From UBA1764 sp045642565 (lineage in GTDB: Bacteria; Bacillota; Clostridia; Peptostreptococcales; Anaerovoracaceae), in the NCBI GenBank assembly GCA_045642565.1, contig JAZUJE010000016.1:1-8451 (forward strand): 8,451 nt of DNA, in the 5' to 3' direction. This document shows positions 1 through 6,567 of this stretch, piece after piece. The translations under genes and the position numbers were made by a program. The notes below the pieces were generated by a model that did no database searches, had not been told where the DNA came from, and saw only the letters and a list, made by a program, of their open reading frames with translations. Each line of letters opens with the position of its first letter. The first letter of the stretch is position 1.

Positions 1-789
1 CATCCAATCCAGAACTATTTGGTTTTGATCATATAAATGAAAATAAACTTTTTTCAAAAATGAAAATTCTGAATTCGCGCCGGCCAAAGCTTTTTGCAAA
101 CTTTCATTTACAAGCATATGCATACCATGGCCATATTCACCGTTTACATCATGTGTAACGATAATCTGCGGCTCAAAATCTTTTATTAAAGATTTTTCCC
201 AATTTATAATATCCTCTTCGCTTATTCCGTATGGAGCTAAATTATTCAAAGCCTGTTCATAGCTCTCAGAATACATATCGTTATACCCGCTTGATACAGG
301 ATAATGTCTGACCCCGACAGCCCAAAGACCGTTTAATCTTTCGTGATGTCTTGAAAGCTGGCCAAGATGATCGGTAGCATATGCTACTTGCACTTCGTAT
401 CCTTTTACCTGTGTATAATAAGGTAAAATACCTGCAAAGAAAAGTTGTTCATCATCTGCATGCGAAGATATTAAAAGTAAATCAGCCTTTTCACAAGGAG
501 CTTGCCATTTTTGAACCCATTCCGGAACATTATTTTTATCAAAAGTGTAAAGTTCCTTGGGAGTTGCGCCCTTAACCTCAACAGTTTTTGCCGCATCAAT
601 CTCTATGTATTGATGAAGAAAATAAGGATTTTCTACTGCTTTTCCGTTGACAGTATAATCGCCCGGAGCTTCATCATAAATCATATAAACTGCGGTCACT
701 TCGTCATCGCAATCTACAGTTTTATCTGCGAAGCAAAAACTAACAGAGAATAAAAATATTAAGCTTGTGAGTAAAAATATTCTTTTCAT
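1..789 (-). CDS. Exported PIG-L/LmbE-family deacetylase, 3' end cut by window edge
   Basis: I translated this reading frame by hand: 263 codons from ATG to the window edge with no stop, so the C-terminus is missing. Residues 1-21 form a signal peptide (MKR, then a hydrophobic core, with probable cleavage after FCFA), so the enzyme should act outside the membrane. Residues 22-100 are a probable beta-rich lead-in domain. The PIG-L core begins near residue 103 with SSHADDE: by analogy with MshB, His110 and Asp113 bind zinc and Asp112 is the general base. A second motif, HDVNGEYGHGMH (213-224), supplies the catalytic-type His221 and the zinc-ligand-type His224. Family members remove N-acetyl groups from GlcNAc-type sugars; the substrate here is unknown. 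The start codon overlaps the permease stop codon as TAATG, so it is probably translationally coupled as the last visible gene of the WYL-headed operon. The family call is firm; the physiological role is not. Confidence 0.9.
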   Translation of the reverse strand, partial: MKRIFLLTSLIFLFSVSFCFADKTVDCDDEVTAVYMIYDEAPGDYTVNGKAVENPYFLHQYIEIDAAKTVEVKGATPKELYTFDKNNVPEWVQKWQAPCEKADLLLISSHADDEQLFFAGILPYYTQVKGYEVQVAYATDHLGQLSRHHERLNGLWAVGVRHYPVSSGYNDMYSESYEQALNNLAPYGISEEDIINWEKSLIKDFEPQIIVTHDVNGEYGHGMHMLVNESLQKALAGANSEFSFLKKVYFHLYDQNQIVLDWM

Positions 790-2096
790 TATTCGTTCTT
801 AAGTCCTTCAAGAACTGAAAGATTCATAGCTCTTCTTGCCGGAGCCCATCCTGATAAAACGCCAACCATAGTAGCAAACAGTAATGCACCTACTGCAAGC
901 CACCAAGGAATAACCGATGTCGGTCCGTTTCCGCCGCCTATAAGACCTGATATTGAACTGGATAACACAGTATTCATTAACACTGAAATACCAAAGCTTA
1001 ATCCAACACCAATAACACCTCCGCCAAAACCTATCATTCCGGCTTCGACCAAAAACATCTTTTGAATATCTCTAAGAGATGCTCCGATAACTTTCATTAC
1101 GCTTATCTCACGAGTTCTCTCATATACAGACATTATCATTGTATTAGCAATACCTATTGCAGCAACCAAAAGTGACACAGCACCGATTCCGCCAAGAACC
1201 ATTTCTATCATACTTGCAGTTTGTTGAAGTTCCTCGAGCATATCATTCAAACTATAAGTTTGAAAACCATAATCTTCTTTTATAGTTTTACTAACCGAGG
1301 AAACCAAATTAATATCATCAACATACGCCAAAGCATAGTTATATGTTTTCTTTTGAGTACTTACTGTACCGCCTTCAGCTTTTATGTTAGCATTGATAAT
1401 TTTATCTAAGGCTTTTATCGGCATATAAACAACATACGATGTTTCGTCGTCCATGCTTGATAAAAGTCCAACGCCTTCACATTCAAATGTTTCATATTTA
1501 ATTTCGCCATTGCCTTGATCATTGGTTCCCCACGACCAATCTCCTGTCAAAATTACATCTTTTGAAATTACGTTTACTGTCGGTTCTGTATTGTTCCAAT
1601 CAGCACCTTGAGATTTTCTCGGATCGTAAAACTGACAAGCAATATTGCGGCCAAATAATAATACATTAGAATCAGCATCAGCTCCTGTAAGAAGCCTTCC
1701 ATCTTCTAAATCATAATTCATCTTTGAAACGAAAGTCGGGTCCACTCCCCTTATTGAAGCTTCGGCCTTCATCTTTCCAACACCGATAGTAAGATATGTA
1801 TCTTCTACCGGAGTTATAGCTGTCATTCCGGGAATTTGCGACATCCTTTGTATTGTTGTGTCATCAAGCTGTGACTGCTGGCCGTTGCCACCGCCGTAGT
1901 TATAGATTTCAACAGTGTGCAAATTTCCGAATCCTTCGAGCTGGCTTTGGAAACCCACCTTTAAACCAACACCGATTGAAACCATTACTACTATCGCACA
2001 AACTCCGACAATTACACCAATAACAGCAAGTATCGTTCTTGTCTTTCGTCTCAAAAGATTGCTGGCACATAGTGACAGAATATCTTTATTACACAT
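789..2096 (-). CDS. MacB/FtsX-type ABC transporter permease
   Basis: A 435-residue integral membrane subunit of an ABC transporter. The topology is that of MacB permeases: one helix at about residues 20-44 preceded by a basic NLLRRKTRT segment, a large extracytoplasmic domain (about 50-295), then three helices near 300-325, 348-375 and 397-417. Family landmarks are visible: ERTREISVMKVIGAS (326-340) after helix 2, and the terminal APARRAMNLSVLEGL segment (418-432). I chose the ATG at 2096 because MCNKDILSL aligns with the usual family N-terminus. An in-frame TTG at 2105 sits only 3 bases after the AGGAGG and would add three residues. The ATG start overlaps the end of the CARDB-like gene by 8 bp. 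With the ATPase two genes upstream it should form a 2+2 exporter or a mechanotransmission complex. The substrate cannot be inferred. Confidence 0.93.
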   Translation of the reverse strand: MCNKDILSLCASNLLRRKTRTILAVIGVIVGVCAIVVMVSIGVGLKVGFQSQLEGFGNLHTVEIYNYGGGNGQQSQLDDTTIQRMSQIPGMTAITPVEDTYLTIGVGKMKAEASIRGVDPTFVSKMNYDLEDGRLLTGADADSNVLLFGRNIACQFYDPRKSQGADWNNTEPTVNVISKDVILTGDWSWGTNDQGNGEIKYETFECEGVGLLSSMDDETSYVVYMPIKALDKIINANIKAEGGTVSTQKKTYNYALAYVDDINLVSSVSKTIKEDYGFQTYSLNDMLEELQQTASMIEMVLGGIGAVSLLVAAIGIANTMIMSVYERTREISVMKVIGASLRDIQKMFLVEAGMIGFGGGVIGVGLSFGISVLMNTVLSSSISGLIGGGNGPTSVIPWWLAVGALLFATMVGVLSGWAPARRAMNLSVLEGLKNE

Positions 2097-3432
2097 CGAG
2101 ATCAAAAGCCTCCTGCTTCTTTGCTTTACGCTTCTTGATTAATTTTATAATTACTATAATAAGAACGATAGCAACAACGCCGACTATAGCCCATCCCCAA
2201 ATAGGCATTACAAAGCCAGGTTCTTCAATCGGAATATCGTAATCGCCTTCATCATCATAGTTATATGCAGGGCCGATATTAAAGACAAAGGTTTTTTCAA
2301 TGTGATGTTCATTACCATCAGCATCTTCATAAGTAAATGTTACAGAGCCTTTGCATTCGCCTTCCTGTCTTGGATAAAAGTTAAAGCTGTAATTATCCTG
2401 TCTTCCGCTGGCAACATTACCTACATAATAAAGTGGATTCCCATCTAAATCGAAATCTCCATCTACGGTAATAGTAAGATTATTAATCTGGTTATTACCC
2501 ATATTTCTATAGCTTACACTTGCATAAGCCTGATCGCTCATTGTAAGCCAGCCAGGATCCAAGATATCATCAATAACAAGTCTTGTTTCTTGCACAACAG
2601 GAATTGAAATTGTATCTGTAGAATCTCCTTCGTTAAATACAGAACTTACTGTAATAGATTGTGCGCCTTGCAAAGTGTCTTTTGCACAAGACATAGTCAT
2701 TGTTTTGTTTACGCTTTGTCCTGCCAAAATAGTATCAATATAAAAGCTGTTTGATGACCCTACAGGAACAAAGGCTGCTCCGGATACTGTCACTTTAATA
2801 TTATGCAAGTCAATATTACTTGTATTAAGAAGTGTTAGTCCTAAACCGAAAGTTGATCCGGCAATTACGCTGCCGCCACAGCTATAATTTGAAAGAAGTA
2901 AAACCGGGTTTGTGGCATCACTGCCGCTACCGCTTCCACTCTTTACCGGAATAAAGAAAGATTCATTGATAACTCTGCTGTTAAAAATATCCTCCCGCTC
3001 GCCGGTTTCTTCATTATAATCTCCACTTACATAACCTGCGACATTGGCAGTGATTTTTGCACTCTGGCCTGTGATATCTTTATCAACAACAATAGGAAAT
3101 TCAACGCAAATTGCTTTGCGACTTTTAAAAGTACCTATTATTTGATTTTCAGCACCGTATGCAATGCTTACTCCCGAAGGCAGTTCAAGTGAAAGTGATG
3201 CGTTTCTAATTGTTTCGCCTGTACGATTGTAAAGCATAACAATAAGAGTATCACTTGCACCTGCATCAAGGACATCATTACCACTTGCAAGTATATAATC
3301 TACATTAATATCATAGTCTTTAAAGTAGCGCTCTAAATCATCAAAATCTGATGCGCTAACTGCCAAAGCTTCCATAGGCAGAATACTTATGATAAGTAGC
3401 AAGCTAATTAAAATTGTTAATATTTTTTTCAT
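2089..3432 (-). CDS. Secreted, membrane-anchored CARDB/Ig-like protein of an ABC transporter operon
   Basis: A 447-residue type I membrane protein. Residues 1-24 are a signal peptide ending ALA, with cleavage likely before VSA. The ectodomain appears to hold three beta-sandwich, CARDB/COG1361-like repeats: about 42-163, 176-281 and 284-388. Each shows the pattern of a hydrophobic strand, a Gly/Asn-rich turn and a 'LxNxxxxxxxNxxxxv' stretch. A GSGSGSD linker separates the first two repeats. An acidic, Tyr-rich hinge (388-406) leads to a single transmembrane helix (411-432) and a basic cytoplasmic tail (KKRKAKKQ...). A good Shine-Dalgarno (AGAGGA, 7 bases before the ATG) is present. The gene starts 2 bp after the ATPase stop and overlaps the permease start. 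From its position it may do the job of a MacA-like adaptor, as a sensor, ligand receptor or spacer. That is inference: it has no lipoyl or hairpin domain. The architecture is clear; the function is unknown. Confidence 0.85.
   Translation of the reverse strand: MKKILTILISLLLIISILPMEALAVSASDFDDLERYFKDYDINVDYILASGNDVLDAGASDTLIVMLYNRTGETIRNASLSLELPSGVSIAYGAENQIIGTFKSRKAICVEFPIVVDKDITGQSAKITANVAGYVSGDYNEETGEREDIFNSRVINESFFIPVKSGSGSGSDATNPVLLLSNYSCGGSVIAGSTFGLGLTLLNTSNIDLHNIKVTVSGAAFVPVGSSNSFYIDTILAGQSVNKTMTMSCAKDTLQGAQSITVSSVFNEGDSTDTISIPVVQETRLVIDDILDPGWLTMSDQAYASVSYRNMGNNQINNLTITVDGDFDLDGNPLYYVGNVASGRQDNYSFNFYPRQEGECKGSVTFTYEDADGNEHHIEKTFVFNIGPAYNYDDEGDYDIPIEEPGFVMPIWGWAIVGVVAIVLIIVIIKLIKKRKAKKQEAFDLDV
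2109..2114 (-). promoter_or_regulatory. Shine-Dalgarno sequence for the permease
   Basis: A perfect AGGAGG lies inside the 3' end of the CARDB-like gene. It is 12 bases from the ATG at 2096 and 3 bases from the TTG at 2105. Neither spacing is ideal, so the start is decided mainly by ATG preference and family N-terminal alignment. Confidence 0.7.
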
Positions 3433-3434
3433 CT

Positions 3435-4136
3435 CTAGTTCCTCTTATTTTCTTCAACGCTTAAGATGTTTCCATCGGAAATTGTCACTATTTTGTCAGC
3501 ATATTCTGCTATGCTTCTGTCATGTGTCACAAGAATTAATGTTTGTCCGTTTGTCCTTATTTGTTTGGAAATCAAATCCATAACATCTTTTGTGGTATGT
3601 GAATCGAGATTTCCTGTAGGCTCGTCGGCAAATAGTATTTTTGGTTTTCCAACCAAAGCTCTTGCAATACCGACTCTTTGTTGTTGACCACCTGACATCT
3701 GACTCGGTTTTCTTTGGTCGTATCCTTTAAGTCCTACAAGTTCGAGAGTCTTTCTTGAAACAGCGTCTCTTTTCGCCTTTGGAACTCCCCTCAGAGCCAA
3801 AGGCAAGCTGATATTTTCTAATGCTGTCATCGTAGGAATTAAATGATATGCCTGAAAAATAAACCCTATATTCTTTTGTCTAAAGATGGTAACATCTTTT
3901 TCATTTAATCTGTGAACGGGAACTTTACCTATCCACACTTCACCTTTTGTAGGTTTCTCAAGGCCCGCAATCATATTTAAGAAAGTAGACTTTCCGCATC
4001 CCGATGTACCAAGCAAACATACAAATTCGCCTTTATAAACATCAAGCGTAACATCATCGAGGGCGATAACTCTTTCTTCACCCATGCGGTAAACCTTGCG
4101 AAGATTTCTCACTCTAATTAATGGTTCAATATTCAT
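3435..4136 (-). CDS. ABC transporter ATP-binding protein, LolD/MacB type
   Basis: A 233-residue cytoplasmic ATPase that should power the MacB-type permease encoded two genes downstream. All nucleotide-binding motifs are intact: Walker A GTSGCGKST (43-51, with Cys at the position that is usually Ser), Q-loop Gln95 in IFQAYHL, signature MSGGQQQR (147-154), Walker B ILFADE (167-172) with the PTGNLDS D-loop after it, and H-loop His205 in LVTHD. The PTGNLDS and QQQR segments are typical of the MacB/LolD/BceA group. Length is normal for that group. The ATG at 4136 follows the DUF4236 stop by 5 bp. Its nearest Shine-Dalgarno-like bases (AAGGG) lie only 2 bases away, so initiation may rely on coupling to the upstream gene. 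Confidence 0.96.
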   Translation of the reverse strand: MNIEPLIRVRNLRKVYRMGEERVIALDDVTLDVYKGEFVCLLGTSGCGKSTFLNMIAGLEKPTKGEVWIGKVPVHRLNEKDVTIFRQKNIGFIFQAYHLIPTMTALENISLPLALRGVPKAKRDAVSRKTLELVGLKGYDQRKPSQMSGGQQQRVGIARALVGKPKILFADEPTGNLDSHTTKDVMDLISKQIRTNGQTLILVTHDRSIAEYADKIVTISDGNILSVEENKRN

Positions 4137-4141
4137 ATCCC

Positions 4142-4942
4142 TTATACCGCTATTATTCCCCCTAATTTCTTTATAGTATCTGATGCATCAAGTTTATCAA
4201 AATTCAAAGTTTCAAATTGATCCCTTGAAAATTTAACATTAAGAACTGTTTGCTCTTTTTCCAATGCGGTAATTTCAACTTGCCACAGCGGAAGAAGTGC
4301 AAATATATCTCGAGCAGACTTTAGTGCGACTGCGGCAACATAGTCCTCGAGCAAATCTTTATTATCTTTGTATTCGTCCATCACCTTATCAAGATTAAGT
4401 TTGCATTCAACAAACATCTTCATAGGGTTGTCAGTTCCACAGGAAAACTCGCTTCCAAGTTCTATCAATTCACTAAATGGATTAACATCATTTATAATTT
4501 CCAAATAACTATCTATATCGCCATCAAGAACTTTGTCTGCACGATTTTTAAGATAATCCCAGTTATCATATCCCAAATTGGAACTACTGTTTTTAATAGC
4601 AATCCATTCTATCTGCTTATCGGAGATTGCATAGATGTCCATGATTGCCTTTGAAAGCTCGCCCTTTTTAGCTTGAACTTTCTTATCATTTTTATCTTCT
4701 TTAGCCTTTGCCGATTTAGTATTTTTTTGTGCTCCTGCGCCGGGAATAAGGTCTTTAATATTTTTGCTTTTAGTATATCTTAAACCTGTGCCCGGAATGC
4801 CTGCCGTACCACGAACTTGCCCTTTTGTATTAACACTTGCGTGAAAACCCGGAACCCCGGCAGATAAACTGAGCCCGCTTCTGCTTGCATTAATTTTAAC
4901 TCCGGGCAGGATTTGTATACTTTTTCTAAATGATAAGCTCAT
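4142..4942 (-). CDS. DUF4236 domain protein with an uncharacterised C-terminal domain
   Basis: A 266-residue protein. Residues 1-60 match the DUF4236 pattern: MSLSFRKSIQILPGVKINAS, then alternating Ser/Gly-rich short strands, and finally GIPGTGLRYTKS. A Lys/Ala-rich, probably disordered linker follows (about 61-95). The C-terminal domain (about 96-266) is mostly helical with an acidic middle, and I do not recognise it. No signal peptide or membrane helix is visible, so it should be cytoplasmic. I chose the ATG at 4942 because the DUF4236 motif begins exactly there, because it forms a TAATG overlap with the WYL gene stop, and because AAAGGAGAG lies upstream. The frame is open further upstream, to an ATG at 5035, but that would overlap the regulator by 94 bp and add unrelated sequence. 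DUF4236 has no established function. Its place between regulator and ATPase suggests a role with this transporter. Confidence 0.85.
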   Translation of the reverse strand: MSLSFRKSIQILPGVKINASRSGLSLSAGVPGFHASVNTKGQVRGTAGIPGTGLRYTKSKNIKDLIPGAGAQKNTKSAKAKEDKNDKKVQAKKGELSKAIMDIYAISDKQIEWIAIKNSSSNLGYDNWDYLKNRADKVLDGDIDSYLEIINDVNPFSELIELGSEFSCGTDNPMKMFVECKLNLDKVMDEYKDNKDLLEDYVAAVALKSARDIFALLPLWQVEITALEKEQTVLNVKFSRDQFETLNFDKLDASDTIKKLGGIIAV

Positions 4943-5895
4943 TAATAATTGCTCTCCTTTATAGCTTTTACAATTTTGTTGCGAAGTTCGGCCGGAGTCA
5001 CAACTTCTATATGTTGCATATACTGCAATGCCCAATAAAGCATTCCTTCGACCGGAGCATTAAGCAGCACTTCATATCTATCTTCTTTTGGCGTAATAAT
5101 AATTTCGCTTCCGAATTTTTCAATGCAATAGCGAAGCCCTACATCATCACAATTAAGTTTAATTTGTTTTGGCTCTCCGCTATAGGCATAAACAACTTTT
5201 TTCACAGAATCAAGATTAGCTTCTTTTTTCGATATTGAAATTTTTGAGTCAAGTATTTCAATATCCTTCATCATATCTATTCTATAGAATGCTAATTCTT
5301 TGTGCCCATCAAGAATTAAAACCAAATAGTAGTGTTCATTTTCGCATACCATCGCATACGGATTTGCAACATATCTTTTTTCTCTTCTTGGAACCAACTC
5401 TTTATTGGCATCATATTTAAGATATGTAAACTCTATCTGTTTTCTTTCGTTGATTGCCTGATCTATAACTTCTACATTTAAGAAAACTTCGGGGTTATGC
5501 GATTTCTTTTCAGGATTTACAATATTGGTATAATTGTATTTTTTTCTATCGTATACGGAAAGAAATTGTCTGATTTTAGTTAGAAGTTCTTCTGTCTGCT
5601 TAGAAGTAATATAATTGCAGTTATAAACAGCATCTAAAAGAAGTCTTATTTCACCGGGGTCAAATTCCCTTTCACGCAAATAGTATCCGATACCGTTTTC
5701 TTCGTACACGGAAATGTCATATCCCATGTCATTGAGCATTTCAACTGCACCATATACTGTTCGTCTGTCAGGTTTAATATCATACTCTGATTCAAGAAGT
5801 TCTTTTATTTCTTTCATTGTCAGTATATGCGCTTCGTCTGAATATTCTTTCAATATACGAAGAATGCATAACATATTTGCTTTATCTGTGATCAT
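4942..5895 (-). CDS. WYL-domain transcriptional regulator heading the operon
   Basis: A 317-residue DNA-binding regulator. The N-terminus (about 1-75) is a winged helix-turn-helix: ILRILKEYSD, then a recognition segment KPDRRTVYGAVEMLNDMGYD and a wing ending GIGYYL. The WYL domain spans about 135-215, with the namesake triplet as YYL (189-191), preceded by NPYAMVCENEH and followed by FYRIDMMKDIEIL. A WCX-like C-terminal segment runs from about 240 to 312 and includes ALQYMQHIEVVTPAELRNKI. WYL domains bind ligands, in some cases nucleotides or nucleic acids; the ligand here is unknown. It is the first gene after an intergenic terminator and promoter, with a good Shine-Dalgarno (AGAGGT, 8 bases before the ATG). 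Its stop overlaps the next start. It most likely controls its own operon, as repressor or activator. Confidence 0.93.
   Translation of the reverse strand: MITDKANMLCILRILKEYSDEAHILTMKEIKELLESEYDIKPDRRTVYGAVEMLNDMGYDISVYEENGIGYYLREREFDPGEIRLLLDAVYNCNYITSKQTEELLTKIRQFLSVYDRKKYNYTNIVNPEKKSHNPEVFLNVEVIDQAINERKQIEFTYLKYDANKELVPRREKRYVANPYAMVCENEHYYLVLILDGHKELAFYRIDMMKDIEILDSKISISKKEANLDSVKKVVYAYSGEPKQIKLNCDDVGLRYCIEKFGSEIIITPKEDRYEVLLNAPVEGMLYWALQYMQHIEVVTPAELRNKIVKAIKESNY
4954..4958 (-). promoter_or_regulatory. Shine-Dalgarno sequence for the DUF4236 gene
   Basis: AGGAG, within AAAGGAGAG, lies inside the 3' end of the WYL gene, 11 bases before the ATG at 4942. It supports that internal start over the longer open frame beginning at 5035. 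Confidence 0.6.
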
Positions 5896-5902
5896 TTTTT
5901 TG

Positions 5903-5928
5903 TACCTCTACAATAATTCTACCAGGTA
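5903..5928 (-). promoter_or_regulatory. Possible operator: inverted repeat TACCT-N16-AGGTA
   Basis: Two perfect 5-base arms (plus strand 5903-5907 and 5924-5928) flank the predicted -10 box and overlap the Shine-Dalgarno sequence of the WYL gene. This is where an autorepressor site would be expected. The arms are short and could occur by chance. Confidence 0.25.
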
Positions 5929-5944
5929 AAGAACAAAAGTTAAA
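5916..5944 (-). promoter_or_regulatory. Predicted extended -10 promoter of the WYL-ABC-deacetylase operon
   Basis: On the minus strand, TGGTAGAAT (5924-5916) is an extended -10 element: TG, one base, then TAGAAT, which matches TATAAT at five of six positions. A weak -35 (TTTAAC, 5944-5939) is placed 17 bases upstream. Transcription would start near 5909, leaving a very short leader before the ATG at 5895. This is the only promoter-like sequence I see in the 90-bp gap. Confidence 0.55.
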
Positions 5945-5950
5945 GTTTAT

Positions 5951-5984
5951 TAAAAATGCGCTCATCTAAACTTGAGTGCATTTT
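5951..5984 (-). terminator. Rho-independent terminator after mntP
   Basis: On the minus strand, AAAATGCACTCA pairs with TGAGCGCATTTT around an 8-base loop. This gives a 12-bp stem with a single A-C mismatch. The 3' arm ends in TTTT and the run continues to TTTTT. The hairpin begins one base after the mntP stop codon, so it closes the rlmB-sigH-folA-mntP operon and separates it from the WYL operon promoter. Confidence 0.8.
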
Positions 5985-5985
5985 A

Positions 5986-6567
5986 TCATACAAACATATT
6001 AGTTATAAAGACCTCGATACCGATGCCTATCAGGATAATTCCGCCCAAGATTGATGCCTTATTTGATAATTTGTTGCCTACTGTCCTACCAAGCTTGAGG
6101 CCTATTAAGCAAATTACTAAAGTGACAATGGCAATAATTATGCTCGCAATATTTGCCGCCAAAGCATTGTATTTTGCAATAGTAAAACCCACCGAAAGAG
6201 CATCTATCGCCGTAGCAACACCTTGAATCATAAGCATACCAAAGCTGAGACCTTGTTTTACATCTTCGCCTTTAGCTTTGATGCCCTCTACCAACATTTT
6301 TCCGCCAATGTATCCAAGTAATATAAGTGCTATCCATGGAATAAATTTTTGAAAGTTCTTAAAGCGTTCTACTAAGTAATGAACACAAGCCCAACCAATT
6401 ATTGGCATTAAATATTGATAAAAAGCGAAAGTCCCGGCGATAAGCCAGGTCTTACTCGTTTTCATATTTGGCTCGCCCAGCCCATCAGCTATAGATACTG
6501 AAAACGCATCCATTGCCAACCCAACGCCAAGCAAAACATTTGTAATAATAAATGCAATATCAATCAT
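5986..6567 (-). CDS. mntP: Putative manganese efflux pump MntP
   Basis: A 193-residue polytopic membrane protein with about six hydrophobic helices, the usual size and topology of MntP (formerly DUF204). Two homologous halves each carry the family signature: GLAMDAFSVSIADGL with Asp20, and VATAIDALSVGF with Asp122. These match the two aspartates (16 and 118) needed by the E. coli protein. The loop GEPNMK and the IPWIALILLGYIGGKMLVEG helix resemble the subgroup common in Clostridia. The expected role is export of Mn2+ from the cytoplasm. The ATG overlaps the folA stop by 8 bp (ATGATTGA). No clear Shine-Dalgarno is present, and there is no sign of a yybP-ykoY Mn riboswitch at its start, so expression should follow the upstream operon. 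The family call is firm; metal specificity is by homology. Confidence 0.93.
   Translation of the reverse strand: MIDIAFIITNVLLGVGLAMDAFSVSIADGLGEPNMKTSKTWLIAGTFAFYQYLMPIIGWACVHYLVERFKNFQKFIPWIALILLGYIGGKMLVEGIKAKGEDVKQGLSFGMLMIQGVATAIDALSVGFTIAKYNALAANIASIIIAIVTLVICLIGLKLGRTVGNKLSNKASILGGIILIGIGIEVFITNMFV

Noticed and set aside
381..753. Plus-strand open frames at 381-575 and 502-753
   Set aside because: They lie antisense to the PIG-L deacetylase frame, which runs uninterrupted through this stretch with intact catalytic motifs. The plus-strand peptides look like nothing known.
3435..4136. Cys in the Walker A motif (GTSGCGKST) as a sign of inactivity
   Set aside because: Cys at this position (commonly Ser) is found in working ABC ATPases. 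The invariant Lys and Ser and all other motifs are present.
4943..5035. Longer start (ATG at 5035) for the DUF4236 gene
   Set aside because: It would overlap the WYL gene by 94 bp and add 31 residues with no family similarity. The DUF4236 motif, a Shine-Dalgarno and the TAATG junction all support the ATG at 4942.
4930..5420. Plus-strand open frames at 4930-5238 and 5235-5420
   Set aside because: Antisense to the WYL gene, with Phe/Ile/Asn-rich composition typical of the reverse complement of AT-rich coding DNA and no convincing start context.
5951..5984. Terminator hairpin also acting on the plus strand
   Set aside because: The stem is nearly symmetric, but no plus-strand gene ends here and the plus-strand T-tract (TTTTA) is short, so there is no need to call it bidirectional.
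5896..5985. Riboswitch or small RNA in the 90-bp intergenic gap
   Set aside because: The space is filled by the mntP terminator and the WYL promoter. The predicted leader is only about 14 bases, too short for a structured element.
5972..6226. Plus-strand open frame of 84 residues antisense to mntP
   Set aside because: Its hydrophobic character is a mirror of the mntP membrane helices. It begins inside the terminator hairpin and has no ribosome-binding site.
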